The notes beneath the pieces were generated by a model. It saw nothing but the letters and a program-made list of their open reading frames with translations, searched no databases and was not told where the DNA came from. Source: a virus. Taken from it: a stretch of DNA of 64,000 bases. Location: the IMG/VR virus record IMGVR_UViG_3300027710_000017, positions 29,085-93,084 of that record. One strand, written 5' to 3'. The translations under genes and the position numbers were made by a program. Positions within the stretch are counted from its first letter, which is position 1. Each line of letters begins with the position of its first letter. Positions 1 to 9,828 of this stretch are shown here, piece after piece.

Positions 1-1101
1 GGCTGCACGGCCTAGAGCTAGGACCCAGTCGGCATCGTAAGCAATCTGTCTAGACCAGGCTGTCTGGCCAAGAGTTGGAACTGTGTCTAGCTTTGTGACA
101 TCGTCTGGTGTTGCAGAAGAAATTGCCATGATCGGAACCTGCTCAGAAATAGCCATAAGCTTTAGTTCACGAGAAAGGTTTTTCATTCTAACAGTTTCGT
201 TATCTGACTTTTGGTTTGGAGACATTAGCTGTAGGTAGTCAACCACGACAAAGTCTGGCTTATACTGATCTAATTTTCCTCTAAGCACAGATGGGTTTAC
301 ATCGCCACCACTATCATTAGAGATAATGTGAAACTCTGGTTTGCCTTCAAGATTTTTTTCGTGCCACTTAGCTAGATCTTCTAAATCTACCTGACCACTA
401 GAAAGCTTCCTATGAGACCAAAGACCTTCTCCCATGATAGCGTACACACGATTACGAACTTCAGTTTCGCTCATTTCAAGACTGACAATCATTGGGGACT
501 TGCCCTGCTTCCAGGCTTGCACGGCAAAGTAAAGACTTAGCCAAGACTTTCCAATACCTGGATAAGCCAAGAAGACTCCTAGCTGTCCTGGCATAATTCC
601 AGCTGGCAAGTAGTTGTCAAATCCTGGAAGCCCAGTCTTAATGCCAATGAACCCTAGCTCCTGATCTCTCTGAAGCTTTTTGTAATACTCTATAGCAGAG
701 GCTAAATCGGTTGCGTCAATATCTCGGATTGCTGAGGTATTTTTCTTGAGCTCAGAAGTCTTTGTAATTAGAGACTCTAGTGCAGCAACACTACTACCAC
801 CCTGAATTTCTGTAGCTGCAGAAACCAAGATTTCTTTTATGCTGCTCTCAAGGTATTCGCCCTGAAGCTCTTCAAGATGATGCTTCGTAGCCCCGACTCC
901 ATCAACTGGAGAAAAGTCCCTAAACTTTTCAACTACTACGGACTTTGGTGGAACGGATCCATTAATCTCTGCATACTTACGAATAAACTGCCAAATATCG
1001 GTATGGGTACGCAAAAGCTTTTCCACATCTGCCTGAAGCAGAACGTGGAGCTGCTTGTCCTCTAGGACCGCAGATATTAGTTTGTCTTCTACGCTACTCA
1101 C
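1..1101 (-). CDS. dnaB: DnaB-like replicative DNA helicase, C-terminus cut by window edge
   Basis: ATP-driven replicative helicase that unwinds DNA at the phage fork. 367 codons are visible, starting with GTG at 1101; the gene runs off the left edge. A poorly conserved N-terminal region of about 150 residues is followed by a RecA-type core. Walker A reads YPGIGKSW at about residues 180-187, Walker B VVVDYLQLM at about 283-291, and a downstream ISSATPDD segment precedes the edge. The start overlaps the stop of the upstream 102-residue gene by 8 bases, so translation is probably coupled. The family is clear from both Walker motifs. Its loader is unknown; the upstream small gene is a candidate by position only. 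Confidence 0.9.
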   Translation of the reverse strand, partial: MSSVEDKLISAVLEDKQLHVLLQADVEKLLRTHTDIWQFIRKYAEINGSVPPKSVVVEKFRDFSPVDGVGATKHHLEELQGEYLESSIKEILVSAATEIQGGSSVAALESLITKTSELKKNTSAIRDIDATDLASAIEYYKKLQRDQELGFIGIKTGLPGFDNYLPAGIMPGQLGVFLAYPGIGKSWLSLYFAVQAWKQGKSPMIVSLEMSETEVRNRVYAIMGEGLWSHRKLSSGQVDLEDLAKWHEKNLEGKPEFHIISNDSGGDVNPSVLRGKLDQYKPDFVVVDYLQLMSPNQKSDNETVRMKNLSRELKLMAISEQVPIMAISSATPDDVTKLDTVPTLGQTAWSRQIAYDADWVLALGRAA

Positions 1102-1402
1102 TTAGCCACTCTTTCGCTTTCTTTCTTCTTTCAATTCTCTGAGCTGTATCCTCTTCGATACGTGATTTAGACTCAATTAGCTTATCTATGTTGCTTGCAA
1201 AATTCTTCCAATTTGGAGTTGGGTATACATCAAAGTAGTACTCTAGCATTTCGTAGCACACGTGCATTCCATAAGAGTCTATGATTGCGTCTGCTGCCCA
1301 AGCTTCGGCCCACCTATTAAGATTTGGCTTTATGTCATATTTGAACTTGTAGTGCTTTTCAAATTTGCTGAGCAAGGCCATCTGGTCTTTGCGCTCAGCC
1401 AT
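1094..1402 (-). CDS. Hypothetical 102-residue protein upstream of the helicase
   Basis: Not recognised by family. It is a charged, predicted all-helical protein rich in Trp and Tyr in the middle and ending in a strongly basic/acidic helix. It is co-transcribed with and overlaps the DnaB-like helicase, and small helical proteins next to phage helicases are often loaders or regulators. That makes a helicase-loader role a position-based guess only. Confidence 0.75.
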   Translation of the reverse strand: MAERKDQMALLSKFEKHYKFKYDIKPNLNRWAEAWAADAIIDSYGMHVCYEMLEYYFDVYPTPNWKNFASNIDKLIESKSRIEEDTAQRIERRKKAKEWLSE

Positions 1403-1403
1403 T

Positions 1404-1613
1404 CTACTTGGCCTCTACCTCAGCCGATGCCTCTTTAACCTTAGAGGCTAACTTGTCCTCAACAAAAGCATAGACACGCTCAAAGGCATCTCCGATGTTC
1501 TCACCATCACGCTTGTTGTCTTGGATCTCTACGTCAATTCGTAGTGACTGAAAGTTTCCTAGATTAAGAGTATAGCCTAAAGCAACCCTTACCTTAGTTT
1601 CTTCGTTATTCAT
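1404..1613 (-). CDS. Hypothetical 69-residue protein
   Basis: Unknown function. The sequence alternates a beta-like N-terminus (VRVALGYTLNLG) with a charged helical C-terminus. It sits one base from the next gene in the same leftward operon as the helicase, which argues that it is real and links it loosely to replication. No catalytic or metal-binding motif is visible. Confidence 0.65.
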   Translation of the reverse strand: MNNEETKVRVALGYTLNLGNFQSLRIDVEIQDNKRDGENIGDAFERVYAFVEDKLASKVKEASAEVEAK

Positions 1614-1625
1614 ACCCGTTTCTTT

Positions 1626-2156
1626 CTATATAGATTCTGACCAAATCGGAATGAATCTTCCGTCTTCAGTTCTTGTATATGTCAGTATACCATCGCCCAT
1701 CCTTCTTGTCAACTCCTGGATGGATGGAGTTACATCATTTGTAATTAACTTATCTTTCCTAGGTCTTCCCATGTGGTAAGATGCAAGTATATCACGAACT
1801 TCTCTTATTTGCGATTCTGAGTAATAGCTTCTTACCTGCCAGCCAGTTTCTCCGCCTTTTTGTGATCCAGTAGGATATGGAATTATACCACGCTTCATTA
1901 AGTTTGGCAAGTATTTTTTGTGACGATTTACGAGCTCTGCTGTTTGGCCAACAGTATAAGCCCTTTGTCTATTTTTTTTAAAGTCTGATATTAAACAACT
2001 TTCTATCTGATCCTTAATTATATTATAAACAGACATAATTCCATTAGACTTATTTAAGTGATGAATTCTTACCAAGTCTCCATTTAAGAACCAAACCTTT
2101 TTACTTCCAGGAATGACTGGAGCGCTATTGTATAGAGCCATGTCCGTTAGTGGCAT
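1626..2156 (-). CDS. MerR/excisionase-like helix-turn-helix protein
   Basis: Probable DNA-binding protein of 176 residues. At about residues 67-120 it reads like a winged-helix MerR or excisionase domain: a TVGQTAELVNRHKKYLPNLMKRG helix-turn-helix, then a wing with Gly and Trp residues and YYSESQIREVRDIL. A basic segment (GRPRKDK) follows. The N-terminal 60 residues are not recognised. It lies between the last virion gene and the replication genes on the same strand, a place where a late or replication regulator would fit. No partner site can be assigned. Confidence 0.65.
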   Translation of the reverse strand: MPLTDMALYNSAPVIPGSKKVWFLNGDLVRIHHLNKSNGIMSVYNIIKDQIESCLISDFKKNRQRAYTVGQTAELVNRHKKYLPNLMKRGIIPYPTGSQKGGETGWQVRSYYSESQIREVRDILASYHMGRPRKDKLITNDVTPSIQELTRRMGDGILTYTRTEDGRFIPIWSESI

Positions 2157-2163
2157 GAAAAAC

Positions 2164-2616
2164 CTAGCTTGGGATTCCTACTGCAAGAATATTAATACCT
2201 ATAGACGCAGTACCACTTGTTCCAAATTTTACAACGCCTTCAATTCTAGATGTAGTGACCAAAGTTAAAACAACAGAAACGTCACCACCACTTTCAGTTC
2301 CAGATACGTTAATTGGTGTTGCTGTTACAATAGGTGGATATTTAAAATCGGCAGCTGGGAAGTTATATGAAAAGCTCGTCGACGATCCAGCTGTGACATC
2401 AGTATTTGGTGCAAGTTCATAGTACCCTCCGACAACCCTAGTGTCAGCAATACGAACATCCTGCCTACCGATGTTTGCGGCAGGGGTTTCAATTGAGCTA
2501 AACTTATTTGAAGAGTATGAGGCTTGAAGGGAAAGCTGATTTACAGCATTTGCAAGCTGATAGATATACGAAAGGTCAAGTGGTTGCCCTCGCTCTGGTA
2601 CTGGAATGTTTGCCAT
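2164..2616 (-). CDS. Small virion/fibre protein with beta-rich C-terminal domain
   Basis: 150 residues. The N-terminal helix (SYIYQLANAVNQLSLQ) resembles short trimeric coiled coils of phage fibres. The C-terminal about 80 residues are Ser/Thr/Gly/Val-rich beta sequence with a YPPIVTATPIN stretch like H-type-lectin-like tip domains. A clear AGGAG ribosome site precedes ATG. It follows the tail-tip genes in the same operon, so a tail-tip or receptor-binding role is likely, though the family is not certain. Confidence 0.65.
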   Translation of the reverse strand: MANIPVPERGQPLDLSYIYQLANAVNQLSLQASYSSNKFSSIETPAANIGRQDVRIADTRVVGGYYELAPNTDVTAGSSTSFSYNFPAADFKYPPIVTATPINVSGTESGGDVSVVLTLVTTSRIEGVVKFGTSGTASIGINILAVGIPS

Positions 2617-2634
2617 TTTTCTCCTAAACTAATA

Positions 2635-3057
2635 TTATACCAGAGGTATAATCTCCGATTCGTAAATCTCTAAAGCAACGCTGCGGGTCTTAGATATTCC
2701 AGATACCTGAATCGCATACCTAAAAGACTCTGTTGCTTGGTTGATAAAGCTATAGGTGTGAACAGAAGACGATCCATGGTAAAAATAATCATCATTATCA
2801 AACTTAACAAAGATATCATATTCTGGCCTGCTCTCTTCATCTTCCCATACCACAGTTACAATATCTGGGCTTTGAATATACTTAGAATCTACTGGTGTGG
2901 GTGGTTTAGCATTTAAAGAAAAAACTGGAGACCAGGCAGAGACTCTGTTTTTGTCATCCGAAACTATCCTGTATCTAACCAGATACTTATTGTCATTAGT
3001 AACGTTGGTCAGGGATGATTTTGGAATTATTACTTTTTTAATTTCCCTGTCTGCCAC
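2635..3057 (-). CDS. Fibronectin-III-like small tail protein
   Basis: 140 residues starting at GTG, whose first base overlaps the TAG of the upstream gene (TAGTG). The sequence has FN3-like features: NKYLVRYRIVSDDKNRVSAWSPVF, a PPTPV linker, VTVVWEDEE, and a final beta strand. It is probably a single FN3-like beta-sandwich exposed on the tail tip. The overlap with the preceding tail gene supports coupled expression. Confidence 0.65.
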   Translation of the reverse strand: MADREIKKVIIPKSSLTNVTNDNKYLVRYRIVSDDKNRVSAWSPVFSLNAKPPTPVDSKYIQSPDIVTVVWEDEESRPEYDIFVKFDNDDYFYHGSSSVHTYSFINQATESFRYAIQVSGISKTRSVALEIYESEIIPLV

Positions 3058-4229
3058 TAGTCTACCCCAATTGCAATTCTAAATTCAATATAGTTTGATG
3101 TATTTGAAGACTTTACTATTGGCAATGCCCCGTCGGATTTTATAACAGAATAACCAGTAAGGCCGTATAGTGGGTTTGTGGTTGTAAGATTTTCGAGTCT
3201 CATTCCATCTATAGCAATGTAGTAATCTGAAGACCCCTCTCCATCCTTAGAAACTTCGGCATAAACTCTTGCAGTATTTGCAGTGTTCCAGTTAAATCCA
3301 GGTGTGTAGTAAAGATCCTGTATTTGTTTTGAGGACACAAAGTATCTATTCTGAGTAAAGTTTTTTTCTTCTGGAGCAGTTCCAGAGGAAAATGCAGTGT
3401 GATCAATGTTTACAGCAAAGCTTGCATACTGCTGCGGAGTGGTTGATGAGAAAAATCTAACCAATACCTTTAGATTGTCTGGCACGTTAGAATCTTCGCC
3501 ATCCTTATTGATCAAAGAGAAGGCAAGCTTGATTCTGTCTGTTGGTGCATTTTTGCTAAAACTAAAAGATGTTTGAGCTCTTTCTATATAATTTCCAGAA
3601 GCAACCGTCACGCCCTGATTAACATCACTCTGTAGTTCTGAGCTATCTCCAACAATCATAATCATGTTATTGAAGAACCTACATCTTTCGTTCCTGTTAA
3701 CTCTAGTGCTATCTGTAAAAATTCTATTGTCTGCATTGGTATGGAATATTGGAGTTTCCCTCATTGTTCCATTCACAATATACTCACCAGTGATTACGTT
3801 ATTCCCAGCAGTATCTAGTGGTGCATAGACTGAAGGGATCTCGTCTGACCCTAAATACTTCCAGCCTTCTGTTTGATTAAACAAGAAAAAGTTTTTGCTG
3901 TCAAATGCCCCTGCTGATGGGTTTGACTGTGCTGGAAAAATTCCAACCTCTGTAATCTCGTATCGCTCTTCTGTAGGCAATTCAGCAGTTAAGACTAGTT
4001 TAGTCAAATTGTTTTCATTAATATAGCCTTTTGAAATAATGGGAACACGAAACATTTCAAAGTCTAACGACTTCTTCTCTGAATACTCTGCCTTTTGTTC
4101 CTCAGTAAATCCTGAAGTTTCACTATTCAATGCAGAGGGTCCGCAACCAACAGCAATATATGAGGCATAGGCTGGCGTCTGACCAACCAAATATTTGGCT
4201 AGTATGCCTTTTCCTGTATTTGTAATCAC
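3057..4229 (-). CDS. Tail-tip/fibre structural protein, 390 residues
   Basis: Starts at GTG, overlapping the TAG of the upstream gene. The N-terminus (MITNTGKGILAKYLVGQTPAYAS) resembles proteins at phage tail tips that anchor fibres, and the rest is beta-rich with many Asn/Thr/Ser. No enzymatic motif was seen. It is co-directional with and tightly coupled to the hub gene and the small FN3-like gene, consistent with a tail-tip appendage. Confidence 0.65.
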   Translation of the reverse strand: MITNTGKGILAKYLVGQTPAYASYIAVGCGPSALNSETSGFTEEQKAEYSEKKSLDFEMFRVPIISKGYINENNLTKLVLTAELPTEERYEITEVGIFPAQSNPSAGAFDSKNFFLFNQTEGWKYLGSDEIPSVYAPLDTAGNNVITGEYIVNGTMRETPIFHTNADNRIFTDSTRVNRNERCRFFNNMIMIVGDSSELQSDVNQGVTVASGNYIERAQTSFSFSKNAPTDRIKLAFSLINKDGEDSNVPDNLKVLVRFFSSTTPQQYASFAVNIDHTAFSSGTAPEEKNFTQNRYFVSSKQIQDLYYTPGFNWNTANTARVYAEVSKDGEGSSDYYIAIDGMRLENLTTTNPLYGLTGYSVIKSDGALPIVKSSNTSNYIEFRIAIGVD

Positions 4230-4768
4230 TACGAAAGCTCCTCAGAATATATTGTATCATGTAGCTCCCGAATATTGGAGATAATTTGTACCTCAACTTG
4301 CTCTTCTGGCTTTAAGTTAATTAGATCAATCACTATATCGCCAGTATTTGGCTCTACATAAACATACTCACAGGTAGAAATAGACAGCTGTGGCTCGCCT
4401 GGGGCAGTAAAGATGTAGTATCCACTGCCGCACTCTGGAGTTTTATTAGAAAGAGAGATTGCAAAATTCTTAAAGTAGTCCCTGTCTGTTCTTGACAAAG
4501 GAATAATATTGTCTGACCTATACTGATACGACAAGCCAGAAAGATTTTTGATAGGCTGATACGTCACATTTTGACCATTTATAATATCATTTCTAACAAT
4601 GTTAATTATTTCCTGGCCACCGATATCTTCAAATATCAGATCAACCATGACGTCTTCTGTTAGCGTGCTATCAGAGAAGTTTAACAACTCTGGCGTTGCA
4701 ATTTTTACAGAGCTAGATGTGCTTGAGTTATAAACTTTTTTATCTACTGATAATGGCTTAGATTCCAT
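4229..4768 (-). CDS. Hypothetical tail-tip protein, 179 residues
   Basis: Not recognised. The N-terminal 40 residues are Ser/Lys-rich and the C-terminal part is beta-rich and acidic. Its ATG overlaps the stop of the large hub gene (TAATG), and its own TAG overlaps the next start, so it is embedded in the tail-tip operon. A baseplate or tail-tip structural role is inferred from this position alone. Confidence 0.6.
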   Translation of the reverse strand: MESKPLSVDKKVYNSSTSSSVKIATPELLNFSDSTLTEDVMVDLIFEDIGGQEIINIVRNDIINGQNVTYQPIKNLSGLSYQYRSDNIIPLSRTDRDYFKNFAISLSNKTPECGSGYYIFTAPGEPQLSISTCEYVYVEPNTGDIVIDLINLKPEEQVEVQIISNIRELHDTIYSEELS

Positions 4769-7700
4769 TATGCTACCTCACTTAAAAATATAGACATCTC
4801 TGGACCCTCTGTAGTTCCAGAATATTCTATTTGATAAACTACAAACCTGTCAGCCTCTAAAGCTACTTGATCCACATTATCACTGTCCTTATAGTTAATC
4901 TTTACGATATCACCGAGCTGCAATATTGGCATTCCAAACACGGTAAGGCCTACGGATTTTCTTGGCTTCATGATTTTAGAAATCATCCAGGACATTAGAT
5001 TTTCTGCATCGTCATGGGACTGAATGTATGGTGCGTCTAGAGTAAAGTCTTTTTTACCATGAGTTAGTCGGCTAACCTTAATGTCTTGATATTCCTGCTT
5101 AGCTTTTGCTGTATAGCTTACCAGCTGCTGTGAATCAAACTGTGTGCTAGACAAATCACTATTTTTATCGAAGTACTCATCTACCGTTAGCTCGTGTGTC
5201 GACTGTTGGGTAAATGTTACACCCTGAATTCTTAAATAGTTGTTGCTTGTTTCGTCTAGGCTTAAAGCCGTGTCTGTTGCATTAAATATTAAGAACTCTG
5301 CACCATAAGCAGTTGCCATAAATCCAGAAGTTGTGTAGCCCTGCATCTTATTAAAGGTTGGAGAAAGCTTAGCGTACAAAGCTGGATAAGCCTTATCATA
5401 TCTTATATTAAAGTATGCGGCTTCACGCATAATTGTGCCAAACTCTTCAAAATAGATATTATATCTTGGTGGCTCTGAAGAACTGATCCCAGAAAGATAT
5501 GTTGCCTTTATTGCGCCAGTAAGTCCATACTTTCTAAATGACTCATTCATTCCAGCTTCATCTTGTAAAAAGACATCGCTTATTGGGGTGTCTAAAGCAT
5601 AAGACGTGTTTTGAGAATAGTTGTTTGATATTGCATAAACATTTTCAAACATTGCCCTTGCACCACCACGCACAAAAAGACACATATTTTTGTGTATTGG
5701 TAGCGGATCTTCGTCTACAACTGTAGCAATTAGCTTATTATTAATGTACAGGAAGAATTTTCTAGATGCTCCAATGTCCTGGTATTCAACTGCAAGATCA
5801 TATACCGTTGGCTTAGCTTCATTTGCCATCCTGTACTGCCCAGTAAAGTTTCCGTCATCTACTAGGATTTGAGCCAAACCACCATAAAGCTTTACTGGTA
5901 TTGCTTTTGTTGTTGGCCCAGTAGCTGGCTTTGCGACCTTATAAAATAATACGTTATGAATTTCATCTGCATTGTCATATGAGTTTATGTTGTCTTCAGT
6001 CAAAGCAGCGATCTCAAAGAAATATCCATTATTTGTTTCAGGATTTACCAGAATGCCGAGTCCGCCAGACGCCCCTGAAATTATAGAAGGCTGGCTTGGG
6101 TTACTTGCAGAGCCAAGGAAGTATGAAGATGACCCAATTGGAGTCTGAATACTATTAACATTATTTTCAACCTTTCCAATAATTCTCATCCTAGACCCAA
6201 AATGCTTGTACTTATCATCTAAAGGCTTATACACATATGAAATAAAGTCAGTTGGTACGTCAGAGGTGGTGAATGCTGGTCCAGTAAATACAAAAGCAGA
6301 TGACTGCATTGTTCCTGGCGCAATCGAGTCCTCCGAAATATTCTCCAACTCTGGACGATATGTCAAAAGATTTTTCAGAATTCCAGTTCTAGAAGAGTTT
6401 TGAGCTAGGGAATTGTTTATTCCTGCTGCTCCAGAAGTAACAGACTGCGTTGATGGCTTTCCAAATAGCTGAGTTCCGTCCATGACACATCCACGAACAT
6501 TTTGATTATCTGACCAATAAGAAGGCAAGCCTGCTGAGTGAACAACAGCTTTAGTGCCAAACTGCTCCCTACCATGCTTTGCAACTGCACCTTCTGCAAG
6601 CCTGGTTTCGTTATCTGTAATGACATAATTTGGCTCTGCGTATATTCTTACTCTACCAGTTGGATACATTTTTCCATTAAATGGAAGCTTTGCAAAATAT
6701 TTTTGGTAATCTCTTACGCTAGAAATCCACACTCTGCCAATACCACCAGATACAGATGTGTCTGCAGTTATTTCTCCATTAATATTTTCCTGCAATACAG
6801 TTCTTTCTACTCCAGGAATTTCAAACTCTACAGCATCATATTTTATAATTTCGCCATTTGCATAAAAGTATCCGTTATACCTTGTAATCCAATAGACACT
6901 TTCTCCAAGATCCATTGTATTATTTTGGATAGCTCCATTAACAATAACTGGTAGCTGGTCAGTAAGAGTGGTGCTTAGCGGGATTGCCCCAAGCACGAAG
7001 TTTGACTGATTATTTACAACATCATTTACAGACTTTGTATTTTCAGAGCCAGCGACTTCCCAAAGCAGTGCTGGCTTATAGATCCAAACCTTGTCCTTGT
7101 CTATCATGCTTGCCTGCCTGATTGTCCCGTAAGACCTCTGGATATACCTGGTGCTGTAGTTAATCTTACCGCCGTTGAATACCTCATCTTTTTGACTTGC
7201 TATTTCAATGATGTTTGCCAACTTGGTACTTGTTGTTTTATTACTTATTTGTCCGTCTACAGAAAAATCTTTTGACCCATAAAGAGTTAAGTCTAGCTCT
7301 CTTTCGGATTCTGAAGGTAGCATGTACTCTTTTGACATTACGACAAGATTGTTATACTCATCAAAGAACATTGCACTTTGTGTTGACACAGCTATGTCAT
7401 TTAATACTTCTGCTAAAGATTTATCTGGGGCAACAAAAAAGCTTGGAATAATTGGCTCTGAAAGATCACTCACTCTTTTAAATACGTAATTTGAAAAACC
7501 AATAGAGTCTAGTATCATTGATACGGCATAGCTTAGTGATGCATTTTGAATGAATGTCTGAGGGGCAAGCTTTGATTCAAAGTAAAAGAATAGATCCCTA
7601 AGCTCTAGCGTCACAGATCTATCTGCTGATGTTAGGTCTGGAATTTCCTCTGAGTACATAGTTTTAATTGGAATATAATAATCGATACCGCTAACATCCA

Positions 7701-9129
7701 GGATAACCTCATAGAGCTTAAACTGAATTCCCTTATTCAGATAATTTCTAACAATGCTTTTTTGATTATAAGAGCTAAAGGCTAGATCATAGTCAAATAG
7801 CGACAGTGAGCCAACCCCAGCTAAAAGTTGTCCAACTGGCATTCCACTATTTCCTAAGTCTGATGCGGATTTAGTAATCTTAAATGACTCAACCTTATCG
7901 GAAAGGTCAACGGCAAGCCTAGGAGATAGCTCAATTAGATCTAGGGTGGAATCTACCTTGTTCATTGTATCTACGACTATGCGTATTCCAGAAATCTCGT
8001 CGAACTCTCTATACTTGATAAGTCCGTCTACTGGATCTACATAGGATGCTGGATCAGTTAGGTTTGTTGCAAAATTTGTAAGCTTGTCTACCTGAGACTC
8101 TTCTAGGTACCAGCCATATTCTGGAACAAAAACCTCATAGTCTTCAGTAGACTCTATCCAAATATGATACGTACCAATGTCTGTATCTGTTTCTTTAATT
8201 AGATAAGCATAACCATTTGTGGACGTCTCTGGCAAAAAGCTTTCTGTGTAATACTCGTCTGCTTTTACAAAGATATCTCGATAGCCTTCTGGCACCATAA
8301 GGCCATAGGACAACTCAACATATCCGTCAGACTTGATAATTGCAGATCCGTCTTGCCTTGTTGAGCTAAAGTCAAAAGAAGCAGCGTCTACCCAGTCATT
8401 ATCTTTTAGGGTTTGAACCTTCCACTTTACTGGCGTAGTTTTATTTTGATCTCCAAAAAACGGATCGTTAAAAGTTCCGCCATTGCCAGAAAATGTTCCA
8501 AAGTCTATATCTCCAACATTAGTTTGCATCTTTACAACTAGCCTATTTGCTGGCAGGATATTTTTATACACTACAAATGGAGAGGCATCGTCTATGAAGT
8601 ATTGTCCATTAATTAATTTATTTGCAATACCTCGCTCAATTCCATTCTCAGTTCTGTAGGATGACCAGTACTTAAACTGATCTTCTTTATGTGACATGTA
8701 ATATCTAGGTCTTCTAATCATGTCAATGTTAGTGAAATGAGTATACTTTCCAGGAAAATATCTAAGCTTGTTAATTCCAGAGCGTGGCCTGAATTTTCCA
8801 AAACAATCTTCTAAGGAATAAAGTAGTCTTTCTTTTTCTTTTTTAGGAGTAAAAAGAATTGGAGTTTCGTCATCATCCTCAAGTCCGCCGTCTACGACAA
8901 CGTCGGCATCAGTAGCGTTTGTATAAAAATTACCAGAGTCATTTTCGTCAAATGAGGTTACTGCTAGGCCATAATCGCTAGATGGGCCCTCTGATGGACG
9001 ATATCTGTAGTTACCAATCTTTAGAATGTTTTCTGCAATATTCATATTCCATTCTGCAATGACTGCAGAATTGCTTTTAATTGTAGAGGATGTTTCTAAA
9101 TGATTTAATAATTCATCATCTTTAAACAT
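4768..9129 (-). CDS. Large tail hub / minor tail protein, 1453 residues
   Basis: Second gene after the tape measure, the usual place of the tail hub or tail-associated protein. The middle part (SLAEVLNDIAVSTQSAMFFDEY) and the C-terminal about 100 residues (ENLMSWMISKIMKP, QLGDIVKINYK, FVVYQIEYSG) resemble siphovirus hub and baseplate proteins. An inserted beta-rich region near residues 1000-1150 looks like a lectin or LamG-type sandwich. No peptidase motif was recognised. It probably forms the central tail tip, contacts the host and gates DNA passage. Homology at the family level is tentative. Confidence 0.75.
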   Translation of the reverse strand: MFKDDELLNHLETSSTIKSNSAVIAEWNMNIAENILKIGNYRYRPSEGPSSDYGLAVTSFDENDSGNFYTNATDADVVVDGGLEDDDETPILFTPKKEKERLLYSLEDCFGKFRPRSGINKLRYFPGKYTHFTNIDMIRRPRYYMSHKEDQFKYWSSYRTENGIERGIANKLINGQYFIDDASPFVVYKNILPANRLVVKMQTNVGDIDFGTFSGNGGTFNDPFFGDQNKTTPVKWKVQTLKDNDWVDAASFDFSSTRQDGSAIIKSDGYVELSYGLMVPEGYRDIFVKADEYYTESFLPETSTNGYAYLIKETDTDIGTYHIWIESTEDYEVFVPEYGWYLEESQVDKLTNFATNLTDPASYVDPVDGLIKYREFDEISGIRIVVDTMNKVDSTLDLIELSPRLAVDLSDKVESFKITKSASDLGNSGMPVGQLLAGVGSLSLFDYDLAFSSYNQKSIVRNYLNKGIQFKLYEVILDVSGIDYYIPIKTMYSEEIPDLTSADRSVTLELRDLFFYFESKLAPQTFIQNASLSYAVSMILDSIGFSNYVFKRVSDLSEPIIPSFFVAPDKSLAEVLNDIAVSTQSAMFFDEYNNLVVMSKEYMLPSESERELDLTLYGSKDFSVDGQISNKTTSTKLANIIEIASQKDEVFNGGKINYSTRYIQRSYGTIRQASMIDKDKVWIYKPALLWEVAGSENTKSVNDVVNNQSNFVLGAIPLSTTLTDQLPVIVNGAIQNNTMDLGESVYWITRYNGYFYANGEIIKYDAVEFEIPGVERTVLQENINGEITADTSVSGGIGRVWISSVRDYQKYFAKLPFNGKMYPTGRVRIYAEPNYVITDNETRLAEGAVAKHGREQFGTKAVVHSAGLPSYWSDNQNVRGCVMDGTQLFGKPSTQSVTSGAAGINNSLAQNSSRTGILKNLLTYRPELENISEDSIAPGTMQSSAFVFTGPAFTTSDVPTDFISYVYKPLDDKYKHFGSRMRIIGKVENNVNSIQTPIGSSSYFLGSASNPSQPSIISGASGGLGILVNPETNNGYFFEIAALTEDNINSYDNADEIHNVLFYKVAKPATGPTTKAIPVKLYGGLAQILVDDGNFTGQYRMANEAKPTVYDLAVEYQDIGASRKFFLYINNKLIATVVDEDPLPIHKNMCLFVRGGARAMFENVYAISNNYSQNTSYALDTPISDVFLQDEAGMNESFRKYGLTGAIKATYLSGISSSEPPRYNIYFEEFGTIMREAAYFNIRYDKAYPALYAKLSPTFNKMQGYTTSGFMATAYGAEFLIFNATDTALSLDETSNNYLRIQGVTFTQQSTHELTVDEYFDKNSDLSSTQFDSQQLVSYTAKAKQEYQDIKVSRLTHGKKDFTLDAPYIQSHDDAENLMSWMISKIMKPRKSVGLTVFGMPILQLGDIVKINYKDSDNVDQVALEADRFVVYQIEYSGTTEGPEMSIFLSEVA

Positions 9130-9828
9130 TTACACCTCTTCCAGCGTTACCGATATGTTCCAAAAATCATGGGTACTGGATCCACGCTTAACAACAGTAT
9201 AGGAAAAATCTGAAATAAACATTTCAATCAGTTGATTATAGTGTGGCAAATGCGAATATGTTTCACTATTGTTTTCAAAAACAGAATACTTGTCGTATGC
9301 AAGGTACACCCAAAAAGAACCTTTGTAGTTTTCGTACCATCTCAAAATTTCTACTCCACCTGCGCCACCATCTGTTGTATACTGCTCAGAAGAGTTTGTT
9401 GTATTAGGCAAGATTATGAATGATCCATCGTCTCCTGGCTCTCTAGATCCTACAGTATTTAAATCTGACTTACCAGTTGCCTGGTCAAAATTTGGGCTTA
9501 GCTTATGAGACCTAGATGGTAGCATATTCCAAGAAGTAGAAACTGTTAGTTTATCTGCAATATGATAAGACCTCATCCTACCATTTACCATTCTTTTTCT
9601 ATTCTCAATTCTTGTTGGGGTAAACTCTATTGAGGACCTGTTGTCGTCAGATAGAATTAGAAATTGTCCTAGGCTACCTGTTTGAGCATTAAAGCTTGTC
9701 TCAGAGTTAACCTCAAGACCGCTGGGGATGTATAGTCCATCTACAAGCGTGCCAGGGTTTTCAGACCATAGCATAGCTTGTGGTCTTTGATATTTTTTAC
9801 GGCCTAGCATGTAGTCTTCTGTAGCCAT
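9130..9828 (-). CDS. Distal tail protein-like (Dit) minor tail protein
   Basis: 232 residues, lying between the tape measure and the hub, where siphoviruses carry the distal tail protein that caps the tube and joins it to the tip. The sequence is beta-rich with a C-terminus (MFISDFSYTVVKRGSSTHDFWNISVTLEEV) typical of tail-tube-fold proteins that read out structural data in this position. The TAATG overlap at its start couples it to the tape measure. Assignment rests on gene order plus fold-like features. Confidence 0.65.
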   Translation of the reverse strand: MATEDYMLGRKKYQRPQAMLWSENPGTLVDGLYIPSGLEVNSETSFNAQTGSLGQFLILSDDNRSSIEFTPTRIENRKRMVNGRMRSYHIADKLTVSTSWNMLPSRSHKLSPNFDQATGKSDLNTVGSREPGDDGSFIILPNTTNSSEQYTTDGGAGGVEILRWYENYKGSFWVYLAYDKYSVFENNSETYSHLPHYNQLIEMFISDFSYTVVKRGSSTHDFWNISVTLEEV